Shown in pieces: positions 53,038-64,000 of a DNA stretch of 64,000 bases (position 1 is its first letter; each line of letters starts with the position of its first letter). The notes below the pieces were generated by a model that was not told where the DNA came from, did no database searches, and worked only from the letters and a program-made list of their open reading frames with translations. Source of the DNA: Comamonadaceae bacterium PBBC1 (GTDB lineage Bacteria > Pseudomonadota > Gammaproteobacteria > Burkholderiales > Burkholderiaceae_C); assembly GCA_002256145.1 (NCBI GenBank), contig NKIP01000008.1:105502-169501 (forward strand), read 5' to 3'. The position numbers and the translations under genes were made by a program.

Positions 53038-54135
53038 ATGTCCTTGAGCCCCCGCACCACACCCACCCTGACGCAGTACCTGATCGAAGAGCGTCGCCGT
53101 TTTCCCGATGCCAGTGGTGACTTCAACGCCTTGATTCTGGATGTGGCCATGGCCTGCAAAGCCATCGCCAAATCGGTGGCCTACGGCGCTTTGGCCGACA
53201 TGTACGGCAACCACGCGGCCGACGCCGGTGGCAGCATCAACGTGCAAGGCGAGACCCAGAAAAAGCTGGACGTGGTGAGCAACGAGTTGTTCATCCGCAT
53301 GAACGAGTGGGGCGGCCATTTGGCGGGCATGGCGTCTGAAGAGATGGATGGGCCGTATGACATTCCGCCGCAACACCCCCGGGGCAAATACCTGCTGGTG
53401 TTTGATCCGCTGGATGGCTCCAGCAACATCGACGTGAACGTGTCGGTGGGCAGCATTTTCAGTGTGCTGCGTGCGCCCGACGCCACCGCCGAGGGTGGGC
53501 CTTTGACCGAAGCCGATTTCTTCCAGCCCGGCGCCGCCCAAGTGGCCGCAGGCTACGCGCTGTACGGCCCCACCACCATGCTGGTGCTGAGCGTGGGCAA
53601 TGGCGTGGCTGGTTTCACACTCGACCCGGTGATGGGCGAGTTCATGCTGACCCACCCGGAATTGCGCGTGCCCGAAGACACCCAGGAATTCGCCATCAAC
53701 GCCTCCAACAGCCGCTTTTGGGAAGCCCCGGTCAAGCGCTATGTGGACGAATGCCTGGCTGGCAAAACCGGCCCGCGTGGCAAGGACTTCAACATGCGTT
53801 GGATTGCTTCCATGGTGGCCGAAGCGCATCGCATTTTGATGCGTGGCGGCGTGTTCATGTACCCCCGAGACACCAAAGACCCGAGCAAATCCGGCCGCCT
53901 GCGCCTGCTGTACGAGGCCAACCCGGTCGGCTTCATCATGGAGCAAGCCGGGGGCCGTGCCAGCACGGGCCAGGTGCCCATGCTGAGCGTGCAGCCCACC
54001 AGCTTGCACCAGCGCATTGGCCTAGTGTTTGGCTCCAAAAATGAGGTCGAGCGCATCGAGCGTTACCACGCCGAACCGCCCAAGCAAGACAGCTTTGCCC
54101 CCCTGTTTGCTGAGCGCAGCCTGTTTCGCGACTGA
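53038..54135 (+). CDS. cbbF: Fructose-1,6-bisphosphatase class I (CbbF)
   Basis: 365 residues from ATG 53038. Typical motifs: metal-binding [59 protein letters not shown] and the sugar-binding [15 protein letters not shown]. In the Calvin cycle it makes fructose-6-phosphate, and in this branch may also act on sedoheptulose-1,7-bisphosphate. It lies 58 bases after cbbE and 50 before cbbP. Confidence 0.96.
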   Translation: MSLSPRTTPTLTQYLIEERRRFPDASGDFNALILDVAMACKAIAKSVAYGALADMYGNHAADAGGSINVQGETQKKLDVVSNELFIRMNEWGGHLAGMASEEMDGPYDIPPQHPRGKYLLVFDPLDGSSNIDVNVSVGSIFSVLRAPDATAEGGPLTEADFFQPGAAQVAAGYALYGPTTMLVLSVGNGVAGFTLDPVMGEFMLTHPELRVPEDTQEFAINASNSRFWEAPVKRYVDECLAGKTGPRGKDFNMRWIASMVAEAHRILMRGGVFMYPRDTKDPSKSGRLRLLYEANPVGFIMEQAGGRASTGQVPMLSVQPTSLHQRIGLVFGSKNEVERIERYHAEPPKQDSFAPLFAERSLFRD

Positions 54136-54185
54136 GCGGCCGAGTCCGTTCGCCAAACGATTGACAAAATTACAAGGAGATTCCC

Positions 54186-55070
54186 ATGTCTGAACGCCAC
54201 CCCATCATCGCCATCACCGGTTCTTCGGGTGCAGGCACCTCGACGGTGACACGCACGTTTTCCAACATCTTTCGCCGCGAAGGCGTGAATGCGGCCATCA
54301 TCGAAGGCGACAGCTTTCACCGCTTCGACCGCAAGGAAATGAAGGTGCGCCAGGCGCAAGCCGAGCAAGAGGGCAACAAGAACTTCAGCCACTTTGGCTC
54401 GGACAACAACCTGTTTGGCGACATCGAAAACCTGTTTCGCACCTATGGTGAGACGGGGCGGGGCCAGGCACGCAAATACCTGCACAACGCCGAAGAAGCC
54501 GCGCCTTACAGCCAGGAACCGGGCACCTTCACGCCTTGGGAAGCCTTGCCCCAGGACACCGACATGCTGTTTTACGAAGGTCTGCACGGCGCGGTGGTCA
54601 CGCCCGAACACAACATCGCCCAATACCCCGACCTGCGCGTGGGCGTTGTGCCCGTCATCAACCTGGAGTGGATTCAGAAACTCTGGCGCGACAAGCACCA
54701 GAGGGGCTACAGCACCGAGGCGGTCACCGACACCATCTTGCGCCGCATGCCCGACTATGTGAACTACATCGTGCCGCAGTTTGCCCACACGCATGTGAAC
54801 TTCCAGCGCGTGCCCATGGTGGACACCTCCAACCCCTTCATCTCGCGCGATATCCCATCTGCCGACGAGAGCATGGTGGTGATCCGATTTGCCAACCCCA
54901 AGGGCATCGACTTTCCCTACTTGCTCAACATGATCAACGACTCCTGGATGAGCCGTGCCAACACCATCGTGGTGCCCGGCGGCAAGATGGAAATCGCCAT
55001 GCAACTGATCTTCACGCCCTTTGTGTGGCGAATGATGGAGCGCCGCAAACGCGCTCTGGGCCAGGCTTGA
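54186..55070 (+). CDS. cbbP: Phosphoribulokinase (CbbP)
   Basis: 294 residues. The P-loop is ITGSSGAGTSTVTRTFSNIF. SFHRFDRKEMK and FYEGLHGAVVTPEHNIAQYP are typical of proteobacterial phosphoribulokinase. It makes ribulose-1,5-bisphosphate, the RuBisCO substrate, and is specific to the Calvin cycle. A strong ribosome-binding site (AAGGAGA) precedes ATG 54186. The plant-type redox cysteine regulation is not expected in this class. Confidence 0.97.
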   Translation: MSERHPIIAITGSSGAGTSTVTRTFSNIFRREGVNAAIIEGDSFHRFDRKEMKVRQAQAEQEGNKNFSHFGSDNNLFGDIENLFRTYGETGRGQARKYLHNAEEAAPYSQEPGTFTPWEALPQDTDMLFYEGLHGAVVTPEHNIAQYPDLRVGVVPVINLEWIQKLWRDKHQRGYSTEAVTDTILRRMPDYVNYIVPQFAHTHVNFQRVPMVDTSNPFISRDIPSADESMVVIRFANPKGIDFPYLLNMINDSWMSRANTIVVPGGKMEIAMQLIFTPFVWRMMERRKRALGQA

Positions 55071-55088
55071 AGCGGGGAGAAAAGCACA

Positions 55089-57185
55089 ATGAACACTGCT
55101 GCAAATCACCCCACCTCCGAGATGGCCCGCCGCATGGCCAACGCCGTGCGCATGCTGGCCGTTGACGCCGTTGAAGCGGCCAAGTCTGGCCACCCCGGTG
55201 CCCCCATGGGCATGGCCGATATCGCCGAAGTGCTGTGGAGCCGGCATCTGAAACACAACCCGCTCAATCCGCAGTGGGCCGACCGCGACCGTTTTGTGCT
55301 GTCCAACGGCCACGGCTCCATGCTGATTTATGCCTTGCTGCACCTGACTGGCTACGACTTGGCCTTGGACGAGTTGAAGAAGTTTCGCCAGCTGCACAGC
55401 AAGACCCCCGGCCACCCCGAAGTGGACATCACCCCTGGCGTGGAAACCACCACGGGCCCGCTGGGCCAGGGCATCACCAACGCCGTGGGCATGGCGCTGG
55501 CTGAAAAGATGTTGGCCGATGAATTCAACCGCGAGGAGGGCGGCCAGCGCCTGGACATCGTGGACCACATGACTTATGTGTTCCTGGGAGATGGCTGCCT
55601 GATGGAAGGCATCAGCCACGAGGCCTGTTCGCTGGCGGGCACCTTGCGTCTGTCCAAACTGGTGGCGCTGTACGACGACAACGGCATCTCGATCGACGGC
55701 CATGTGGAAGGCTGGTTCACCGACGACACGCCCAAGCGCTTTGAAGCTTATGGCTGGAACGTGATTGCCAAGGTGGACGGGCATGACCCGCAAGCAGTGA
55801 ACGCCGCCATCGAAGCGGCCAAGGCGCAAGCCCACAGCCCCAATGGCAAACCCACCCTGATCTGCTGCCAAACCGTGATCGGCATGGGCTCGCCCAACAA
55901 AGCCGGCACCCACGATGTGCATGGCGCAGCGCTGGGCGCTGTCGAAGTGGCCGCCACCCGCGAAGCGCTGAACTGGCCCTATGCCCCCTTTGAAGTGCCT
56001 GCCGATGTGGCCAGTGCTTGGGATGCCCGCGAGAGTGGATCGAAGGCCGAAAGCCAATGGCGCGAGCGCTTTGCCGCCTACCAAAATCGCTACCCGCAAG
56101 AGGCGGCTGAGTTTGAGCGCCGCATGCAGGGCGACTTGAGCGAGGCCTACGCCCAAGGCCTGGCAAAAGCCCTGGCCGCCATCGTGGCCAAACCCGATGC
56201 CGTGGCCACCCGCAAAGCCAGCCAGAACGCGCTGGATGTGTTGGCCCCCTTGTTGCCCGAGTTTTTTGGCGGCAGCGCCGACCTCACGGGCTCCAACCTG
56301 ACCAACTTCAAGACCTGTACCAAGGCCGGCCGCGACACCTGGGGCAACCACCTCTCGTATGGCGTGCGCGAATTTGGCATGGCCGCCATCATGAACGGCA
56401 TGGCGCTGCATGGGGGTTACATCCCTTATGGCGGCACGTTCCTCACGTTCTCGGACTATTCGCGCAACGCCATCCGCATGGCCGCGCTCATGAAAAAGCG
56501 CGTGATCCATGTCTTCACACACGACTCGATTGGCCTGGGCGAAGACGGCCCCACGCACCAAAGCGTGGAGCATGTGCCCAGCTTGCGCATCATCCCGGGG
56601 CTGGATGTGTGGCGGCCGGCCGATGGCCTGGAAACCGCCGTGGCCTGGGCCTGTGCGGTGGAGCGCCGCGACGGCCCGAGCGCTTTGGCGCTGTCACGCC
56701 AGAACCTGCCGCAGTTGCTGACCGACGCCGCCGATGCGACCAAGGTGCGCCAGGGCGGTTACATCCTGAGCGATATGCCAGGGGCCCAAGCCATCATCGT
56801 GGCCACAGGTTCCGAGACTTCCTTGGCCATGAAAGCGCAGGCCGATCTGGCCACGCAAGGTGTGGCCACACGGGTGGTGTCCATGCCCTGCACCAATGTG
56901 TTTGACCGGCAAAGCGAGGCCTACCAGGACATGGTCTTGCCGCTGGGTTTGCCCACCGTGGCGGTGGAAGCCGCGCACCCCGACTTCTGGCGCAAATACG
57001 TGGGCCGCACCGGCATGGTGATTGGCATCGCCAGCTTTGGCGAATCGGCCCCGGCCCCGGCTTTGTACGCACACTTTGGCATCACCACCGAACGGGTGTG
57101 TGAAGCGGTGCGCACCTTGGTGCACCGCCACACCCACCGCCAGGCCCAAGCCCTGCCCGAGCACATCGTGCCCTCGGATAACTGA
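55089..57185 (+). CDS. cbbT: Transketolase (CbbT)
   Basis: 698 residues, the usual length. Thiamine-diphosphate domain motifs: [59 protein letters not shown] and [10 protein letters not shown]. The pyrimidine domain has [22 protein letters not shown] [19 protein letters not shown]. It moves two-carbon units in the regeneration phase. It lies 18 bases after cbbP. Confidence 0.97.
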   Translation: MNTAANHPTSEMARRMANAVRMLAVDAVEAAKSGHPGAPMGMADIAEVLWSRHLKHNPLNPQWADRDRFVLSNGHGSMLIYALLHLTGYDLALDELKKFRQLHSKTPGHPEVDITPGVETTTGPLGQGITNAVGMALAEKMLADEFNREEGGQRLDIVDHMTYVFLGDGCLMEGISHEACSLAGTLRLSKLVALYDDNGISIDGHVEGWFTDDTPKRFEAYGWNVIAKVDGHDPQAVNAAIEAAKAQAHSPNGKPTLICCQTVIGMGSPNKAGTHDVHGAALGAVEVAATREALNWPYAPFEVPADVASAWDARESGSKAESQWRERFAAYQNRYPQEAAEFERRMQGDLSEAYAQGLAKALAAIVAKPDAVATRKASQNALDVLAPLLPEFFGGSADLTGSNLTNFKTCTKAGRDTWGNHLSYGVREFGMAAIMNGMALHGGYIPYGGTFLTFSDYSRNAIRMAALMKKRVIHVFTHDSIGLGEDGPTHQSVEHVPSLRIIPGLDVWRPADGLETAVAWACAVERRDGPSALALSRQNLPQLLTDAADATKVRQGGYILSDMPGAQAIIVATGSETSLAMKAQADLATQGVATRVVSMPCTNVFDRQSEAYQDMVLPLGLPTVAVEAAHPDFWRKYVGRTGMVIGIASFGESAPAPALYAHFGITTERVCEAVRTLVHRHTHRQAQALPEHIVPSDN

Positions 57186-57214
57186 GTCGCGACCCCGTTG
57201 CAATGAGAGAAAAA

Positions 57215-57880
57215 ATGCCAACACCACAAGCCTATTTCTTTGACCTCGACGGCACCTTGGTCGAAACCGCGCCCGAAATTGCCGACGCTGTGAACGACAC
57301 CTTGCGCTACTTCGATTGGCCCGAGGTATCGCAGCAGCAAGTCAACGACTGGATCGGTCACGGCACCAAAGAGCTGCTGATCCAGGCGCTGGCCAGCGTT
57401 ACGCAGACCCCGGTGGCCGCGGTGCGGCAAGGGGCCGACCTGAAGCAGGCGCTGCCGATTTTTGACCGCTACTACCAAGCCCGTTGCGGCACACGCAGTC
57501 ACTTGTATCCACAGGTGCGCGAAGTGTTGGCGGCGCTGCGCGGGCGCGGTTGCAAGCTGGCGGTGGTGACCAACAAGGAAGGCCGCTACACCGACACTGT
57601 GCTGCGCGTGCACGGGCTTCATGAGGCTTTCGACGTGGTGGTCAGTGGTGACTCCTTCCCGGTCAAAAAACCCGACCCCACCAGCGTGGTGGACTGCTTG
57701 AAGCGTTGGGACCTGAAGGCCACCCAAGCGCTGTTTGTAGGGGATTCGTCGATCGACGCCGCCACCGCCCGCAATGCGGGAGTGCCGGTCTGGTTGCTGC
57801 CCTATGGCTACAACATGGGCGAGTCGGTGCACGCCTGTGCGCCCGACCGCGTGATCGAGGATTTTTCAGCACTGCTGTGA
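57215..57880 (+). CDS. cbbZ: Phosphoglycolate phosphatase (CbbZ/Gph)
   Basis: 221 residues from ATG 57215, preceded by GAGAG; an ATG 12 bases earlier (57203) lacks a good site. HAD motifs: AYFFDLDGTLVETAPEIADA, VVTNKEGRY, KKPDPTSV and ALFVGDSSIDAATARNAG. It dephosphorylates 2-phosphoglycolate formed by RuBisCO oxygenase activity. It sits between transketolase and glyceraldehyde-3-phosphate dehydrogenase in the operon. Confidence 0.94.
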   Translation: MPTPQAYFFDLDGTLVETAPEIADAVNDTLRYFDWPEVSQQQVNDWIGHGTKELLIQALASVTQTPVAAVRQGADLKQALPIFDRYYQARCGTRSHLYPQVREVLAALRGRGCKLAVVTNKEGRYTDTVLRVHGLHEAFDVVVSGDSFPVKKPDPTSVVDCLKRWDLKATQALFVGDSSIDAATARNAGVPVWLLPYGYNMGESVHACAPDRVIEDFSALL

Positions 57881-57883
57881 TGT

Positions 57884-57908
57884 TGTAGGAGCCCACCCCG
57901 TGGGCGGT
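57884..57908. repeat. Single copy of the REP-like element inside the cbb operon
   Basis: TGTAGGAGCCCACCCCGTGG followed by GCGG, matching the copies near 22.6 and 23.6 kb. It starts four bases after the cbbZ stop, and its hairpin may tune mRNA stability between cbbZ and cbbG. Confidence 0.7.
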
Positions 57909-57996
57909 GGGCGTGGCACACGCCCTTTAAAACATGGCACACAAGGCGAGCGCCTACAGAAATCGCACTGCCTGCACATTCGAAATTACTGTTTGA

Positions 57997-60245
<2,249 letters not shown>

Positions 60246-60282
60246 CCTCTTTTTCATTTTTTACTTTTCAAGGAGCCCCCTC

Positions 60283-61317
60283 ATGGCATTGGTTTCATTG
60301 CGCCAGGTCCTCGACCATGCGGCCGAATTCGGCTACGGCATTCCCGCTTTCAACGTCAACAACCTCGAACAAGTGCAGGCCATCATGGAGGCGGCGCAAG
60401 CCACCGACAGCCCGGTCATCTTGCAAGCTTCGGCCGGGGCCCGCAAATACGCGGGTGAGGCGTATTTGCGCCACCTGGTGCTGGCCGCCATCGAGACGCA
60501 CCCCGACATTCCCGTGGTCTTGCACCAAGACCACGGCGCCACGCCCGCGCAGTGCCAGCAGTCCATCCGTTCGGGCTTTTCAAGCGTGATGATGGACGGC
60601 TCGCTCATGGCCGACGCCAAGACACCCGCCAGCTACGAGTACAACGTGGGCGTGACCCAAAAGGTCTGCGAGATGGCCCACGCCGTGGGCGTGTCGGTTG
60701 AGGGTGAATTGGGATGCCTCGGCTCGCTGGAAACCGGCGAAGCGGGTGAAGAAGACGGTGTGGGGGCTGAGGGCAAACTCAGCCACGACCAGATGCTGAC
60801 CGACCCGCTGCAGGCCAAGGACTTTGTGGCGCAAACCGGTGTGGACGCGCTGGCCATTGCCATTGGCACCAGCCACGGTGCCTACAAGTTCACTCGTCCG
60901 CCCACTGGCGACATCTTGGCCATGGACCGCATTGCTGCTATCCATGCCGCCATTCCCAACACCCACTTGGTGATGCACGGCAGCTCCAGTGTGCCGCAAG
61001 AGTGGTTGCAGATCATTCGCCAATACGGTGGCGACATCAAGGAAACCTATGGTGTGCCGGTTGAAGAGATCGTGCGCGGCATCCAAAGTGGTGTGCGCAA
61101 GGTCAACATCGACACCGACATCCGCTTGGCCATGACCGGTGCCATGCGCCAGGTGTTTGCACAGCAACCCTCGGAGTTCGATCCACGCAAAGCCTTGGCC
61201 GCTGCGAAAAAAGCGGCAGCGGGCATTGTCAAAGCGCGTTTTGAAGCCTTTGCTTGTGCCGGTCGCGGCAGTCAGATCAAGCCCGTGTCGATGGATGCCA
61301 TGGCGGCTCGATATTGA
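60283..61317 (+). CDS. cbbA: Fructose-bisphosphate aldolase class II (CbbA/Fba)
   Basis: 344 residues. Class II zinc motifs: [38 protein letters not shown] with the first histidine, [20 protein letters not shown], and [28 protein letters not shown] is also family-specific. It makes fructose-1,6-bisphosphate, and probably sedoheptulose-1,7-bisphosphate, in the cycle. It is the last gene of the operon. A small run of GCTCAAC repeats (61401-61421) lies downstream. Confidence 0.97.
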   Translation: MALVSLRQVLDHAAEFGYGIPAFNVNNLEQVQAIMEAAQATDSPVILQASAGARKYAGEAYLRHLVLAAIETHPDIPVVLHQDHGATPAQCQQSIRSGFSSVMMDGSLMADAKTPASYEYNVGVTQKVCEMAHAVGVSVEGELGCLGSLETGEAGEEDGVGAEGKLSHDQMLTDPLQAKDFVAQTGVDALAIAIGTSHGAYKFTRPPTGDILAMDRIAAIHAAIPNTHLVMHGSSSVPQEWLQIIRQYGGDIKETYGVPVEEIVRGIQSGVRKVNIDTDIRLAMTGAMRQVFAQQPSEFDPRKALAAAKKAAAGIVKARFEAFACAGRGSQIKPVSMDAMAARY

Positions 61318-61416
61318 GCCCAAACTGACCGGCATCGCAGGCACAAACCTCGCTGACAGCCCAACGTTCAACGCCCAGCGCCGAACGCCCAAAGCTCAAA
61401 GCTCAACGCTCAACGC

Positions 61417-62037
61417 TCAACGCGGCTTGCGTGCCGTCATGCCCAACAAGCCTGACATGCCTTGGTGGCCCGTGCCTTCGGCAATCTCCGCCTCGTAGGT
61501 GCGCAGGTCCAGGATGTCCAGCTCGCCGAAGGCGTCCAGCATCAGGGCTTCGTCGTAGAGGTGCGCCAGTTTGCCGGGGCCACCCGTGTTGAAGTCCAGT
61601 TGACGCGGCGTGTAGCCCTGGATGATCAGGGTGCCACCGGGTTTGAGGCTGTCCAGCATGCGTGCAAACAGGGGGCCGCGCTCTTCGGGCGTGGCGAACT
61701 GGAAAAAGATGCCCACCACGTTGTCGTAATGCGCAGGCCGCCAATCGAATGACTGCCAGTCGCTGCAGACGCAACGGATCTGCACTTGTCGGCTTTGGGC
61801 CAGGGTCTGGGCTTTGCGGATGGCGTTGTCCGAAAAATCAAAGGCATCGACTTGCAGGCCTTGCTGGGCCAGCCAGACGCCGTTGCGGCCCTCGCCATCG
61901 GCCACGGCCAGCGCATTGCCGGGCGACAGGTGCGCCGCTTGTGATTGCAAATAGGCGTTGGGCGCTTCGCCAAACACATAGTGCTCAGCGGCAAAGCGTT
62001 GGTTCCAGGTCTGTTGGGGGTTTTGAAAATGGCTCAT
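61417..62037 (-). CDS. Class I SAM-dependent methyltransferase
   Basis: 206 residues. Motif I is ALAVADGEGRNGVWLAQQGL, with DAFDFSDNAIRKAQTLA (motif II) and VVGIFFQFATPEERGPLFAR. The N-terminus QTWNQRFAAEHYVFGEAPNA is typical of a small family sometimes annotated near tellurite resistance methyltransferases. The substrate is unknown. It is convergent with the cbb operon. Confidence 0.88.
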   Translation of the reverse strand: MSHFQNPQQTWNQRFAAEHYVFGEAPNAYLQSQAAHLSPGNALAVADGEGRNGVWLAQQGLQVDAFDFSDNAIRKAQTLAQSRQVQIRCVCSDWQSFDWRPAHYDNVVGIFFQFATPEERGPLFARMLDSLKPGGTLIIQGYTPRQLDFNTGGPGKLAHLYDEALMLDAFGELDILDLRTYEAEIAEGTGHQGMSGLLGMTARKPR

Positions 62038-62259
62038 CGGTGTGTCCTGAAAATGAAGAGGCGCAGGGTGCCAGAGGGGGCTTAAGTATATTGGTCACGG
62101 CTGATGGATCAGGCCAGCGCAGCCTCTAACCCGCAGGTTGGTCCATGTCGTCGAAGGGTTCGCACAACACCTGGCGGCTTGGTTTTGTTCAGGACGACGC
62201 ACGCTGATGGCCATGGCATGGGTTGGTGTGTGGGTCTTGTTGATCAGGCGACAGAAGTT

Positions 62260-62820
62260 TCAAATGCGCCGCGCCAGCACCACAGCAAAGGCTGATCCCG
62301 ATCCGACCACCGAACACCACAGTTGCAAAAGCCAGTGAGTGCGTGGGCCTGCCAGGGCAGCGGCTTCGTCGCGGTGGTGTTGTTCGTCGGCTTGGCAGCG
62401 CAGCAGCAAAGGCAGCAGGCCTTCGGGGCCGCCGTGCACCTGCAGGTGGTCTATTTGCTGTTGGTAATGCACGTCCACAAAGGTCTCGACCGCGGCGATG
62501 GTGCCGTAGACGGCGCGGCGGCCAAACAGCGCAGGCAGCGCCCCGGTCAGCCAACCCGCCATGCGCCAGGGCAGCAGCAAACGGCTGGGGCGATAAGCGG
62601 GCAACCATGCTTCGAGCAGGCGCAAGTGTTCGGCTTCGGTGTCGCCGTGCTGGTGGGCAAAGGCCAGCAATTGAGCGTCTTGCCGCCAGCGGGCCACGGC
62701 TGTGATGCCTTTGTAAATGTAGACCGCGCCGGTCTCGCCTGCATGGTCTGAGCGCAGTTCGCGCACCATGTGCCTCGACAGCTTGTTTGAATGATGTTCA
62801 GGAGGTGCAGGGTTTTTCAC
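62260..62820 (-). CDS. coq7: Coq7-family 2-polyprenyl-3-methyl-6-methoxy-1,4-benzoquinone monooxygenase
   Basis: 186 residues. The di-iron ligands appear in RSDHAGETGAVYIYKGITAV, HGDTEAEHLRLLEAWLP, AAVETFVDVHYQQQIDHL and RCQADEQHHRDEAAA. It hydroxylates demethoxyubiquinone in the last steps of ubiquinone synthesis at the membrane. It is somewhat shorter than some homologues (about 200-215 residues) but has all ligands. It supplies the quinone that sulfide:quinone reductase would reduce, though it is a housekeeping gene. Confidence 0.93.
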   Translation of the reverse strand: MKNPAPPEHHSNKLSRHMVRELRSDHAGETGAVYIYKGITAVARWRQDAQLLAFAHQHGDTEAEHLRLLEAWLPAYRPSRLLLPWRMAGWLTGALPALFGRRAVYGTIAAVETFVDVHYQQQIDHLQVHGGPEGLLPLLLRCQADEQHHRDEAAALAGPRTHWLLQLWCSVVGSGSAFAVVLARRI

Positions 62821-62984
62821 GGCAGGGATGGCATGGCGGTCGAGTTTCGACCCGGAGGTGCATCCTATCGGTCAAACCTTGTCCCTGAGCTGCCGGGGTG
62901 CATCGGTGTTCTTGCAGGTCCTAGCAGCCAACTTGGTTTTTTCCATTGCATGCGCTCCAGGGGGGAGTGTCTGAATCATGGTTA

Positions 62985-63006
62985 AATATAAGCAAAAGCT
63001 GATACA
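62985..63006. promoter_or_regulatory. 8-6-8 operator-like dyad before the rhodanese lipoprotein gene
   Basis: AATATAAG, six bases (CAAAAG), CTGATACA. It ends 15 bases before the ATG at 63022, nearly the same distance as the perfect site before the YeeE copy 1 gene. Confidence 0.6.
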
Positions 63007-63021
63007 TAAAGGAGTGATGCC

Positions 63022-63444
63022 ATGTCTGTTGCTTTTGCCCGATGCTTGGGTGCCTTGGTGATGGCGCTGAGTTTGCAAGCCTGCAGCCCTGAAGTGGCAC
63101 TGCCCAACGTGACCTTGGAGCAAGCCCGCGCCGAGCACGAGGCGGGCAAGGTGTTGATGATCGACATCCGTGAGTCGAAAGAGCACTCTACAGGTGTGGC
63201 CCAGGGCGTGGTTTTGCTGCCCATGAGCCAGGTGGCGCAGCGCGTGGCCGAGATCCCGAAGCAAGCCGATCAACCGGTTTTGTTGATCTGCAACACCCAA
63301 AACCGCTCGCGTGCCGTGACCGAGGCGCTGCAAGAGCAGGGCTTCACCAACATCCGTTATGTCAATGGTGGCATGAGCGAGTGGGCCAAACGCGGCTGGC
63401 CCATGGTCAAGCCACAAGATTTGGTAGGACCGTCCAAGCCTTGA
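63022..63444 (+). CDS. Rhodanese-domain lipoprotein
   Basis: 140 residues. The signal ends in a lipobox (MALSLQAC, lipidated C21). The rhodanese domain shows VLMIDIRESKEHSTGVAQGV, the active loop LLICNTQNRSRAVTEAL with one cysteine, and NIRYVNGGMSEWAKRGWPM. It would be anchored in the periplasmic face of a membrane and carry sulfane sulfur. AAAGGAG precedes the ATG, and the putative sulfur operator lies just before. Confidence 0.93.
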   Translation: MSVAFARCLGALVMALSLQACSPEVALPNVTLEQARAEHEAGKVLMIDIRESKEHSTGVAQGVVLLPMSQVAQRVAEIPKQADQPVLLICNTQNRSRAVTEALQEQGFTNIRYVNGGMSEWAKRGWPMVKPQDLVGPSKP

Positions 63445-63472
63445 TGTAAGACAAATCCGGATTTGACCTGTA

Positions 63473-63494
63473 AATATAGACTGTTACTTATATA
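63473..63494. promoter_or_regulatory. 8-6-8 operator-like dyad before the carboxymuconolactone decarboxylase-like gene
   Basis: AATATAGA, six bases (CTGTTA), CTTATATA. It lies 74-95 bases before the ATG at 63568 and 29 bases after the stop of the rhodanese lipoprotein gene. Confidence 0.5.
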
Positions 63495-63567
63495 AAGCCT
63501 TGCCGTGCGTTTCAACGTACAGGGCTTAGGTTCAGTTTGTAGCCAATACATGAAAGGTTAGTCCCCC

Positions 63568-63858
63568 ATGAGCACGTTTGACCACCCCGGCTTGATGCAA
63601 GACATCAACGAATGCCTGGTCCCGTTTCGCAAAAGCCAGCCCGACGCGATGAAAGGCTTTGGCCAATTGGCCCAAGCGGCCATGGCGGAGGGTGCGTTGA
63701 GCACCAAAAACAAGGAGCTGATGGCCTTGGCCATTGGTGTGACGCAGCGCTGCTCGGGTTGTATCGGTTTTCACGTCAAAGCCTTGATCAAACTCGGAGC
63801 CACGCGGGCCGAGCTGGAGGAAATGCTGGCTGTCTGTGTGTACGGGGTATCCACTTAG
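63568..63858 (+). CDS. Carboxymuconolactone decarboxylase-family protein, shortened at the C-terminus
   Basis: 96 residues. The AhpD-like core is present: MALAIGVTQRCSGCIGFHVK has the C-x2-C redox motif and the downstream histidine, followed by LGATRAELEEMLAVCVY. Family members usually continue with a glycine-rich MGGGPS and another helix; here the frame stops after YGVST. Another frame just downstream reads LSSSNSKMLDE, which resembles the missing end, so a small indel near 63845 is likely. CMD-like proteins with C-x2-C are thiol-disulfide or peroxidase-linked enzymes and are common beside sulfur genes. Confidence 0.75.
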   Translation: MSTFDHPGLMQDINECLVPFRKSQPDAMKGFGQLAQAAMAEGALSTKNKELMALAIGVTQRCSGCIGFHVKALIKLGATRAELEEMLAVCVYGVST

Positions 63859-63923
63859 CTCCAGCAACTCCAAAATGCTGGATGAATCCCCAGTACACGC
63901 ATTCTACGGCCGCCCCCAAACAT

Positions 63924-64000
63924 TCAAGCCTTTCCCACCACATCGCGGTAGGTCACTGGTGCCGTGACCACGGCTTGTTGCAGCAACCGGTAGAACAACA
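63924..64000 (-). CDS. C-terminal end of an unidentified minus-strand gene
   Basis: The minus strand reads LFYRLLQQAVVTAPVTYRDV and VGKA before a TGA at 63924-63926. Only 25 codons are inside the window. The frame looks protein-like but the family cannot be named. Confidence 0.4.
   Translation of the reverse strand, partial: LFYRLLQQAVVTAPVTYRDVVGKA

Noticed and set aside
54063..56573. 836-codon open frame antisense to cbbP and cbbT
   Set aside because: It is the mirror of two well-identified genes; long antisense frames arise from codon bias at this GC content. The product is rich in His, Gly and Val without any domain.

Overview
The window reads as a chromosomal segment of a betaproteobacterium of the order Burkholderiales, most likely a Comamonadaceae member (Rhodoferax/Limnohabitans-like). 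The evidence is the thiD-hemL/rubredoxin arrangement, the yqgE-ruvX-pyrR-pyrB-pyrC' run, a Bug-type binding protein, and the style of the coding sequence. Everything here was read by eye from sequence; no database search was run.

Layout. 0-3.9 kb: indolepyruvate:ferredoxin oxidoreductase genes (iorA, and iorB cut by the window edge) with a divergent LysR regulator. 4-12.9 kb: an accessory/defence-like stretch with two P-loop ATPases separated by striking palindromes, decayed gene fragments, a tRNA-like cloverleaf, a very long MmeI-type (type IIL) restriction-modification protein coupled to a small unknown gene, a DUF6172 gene and a VapBC-like toxin-antitoxin pair. 12.9-27.8 kb: core metabolism and transport (Bug protein, small outer-membrane protein, hemL, thiD, rubredoxin, photolyase, pyrimidine genes including a zinc-ligand-less dihydroorotase homologue, acyltransferase, iron-type ABC transporter, potassium channel).

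27.8-63.9 kb: a reduced-sulfur oxidation and CO2-fixation superlocus. The sulfur part has two flavocytochrome c sulfide dehydrogenase modules, two ETHE1-like persulfide dioxygenases, an ArsR-type regulator, a periplasmic DsrE-like protein, cytochrome c4, two full-length YeeE/YedE transporters, a thioredoxin-like protein, a Crp/Fnr regulator, four rhodanese-domain proteins, a type I sulfide:quinone reductase (frameshifted as given), and a SulP permease. Interleaved are cbbR-cbbMQO (form II RuBisCO with its activase) and a second Calvin-cycle operon, cbbY-E-F-P-T-Z-G-K-A. Sulfide and persulfide oxidation would feed electrons to cytochromes and quinone, and the cbb genes would use that energy to fix CO2.

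The most interesting unlisted structure is regulatory. An 8-6-8 inverted repeat (about AATATNAG, six bases, CTGATATT) recurs upstream of sulfur genes and could be the operator of the ArsR-type regulator. Fnr-type TTGAT/C-N4-ATCAA boxes precede four sulfur transcription units. The two cbb promoters share a block of about 55 bases, and both cbb leaders can fold into hairpins that bury the ribosome-binding site. The window ends in coq7, a rhodanese lipoprotein, a shortened carboxymuconolactone decarboxylase-like gene and the last codons of a minus-strand gene.
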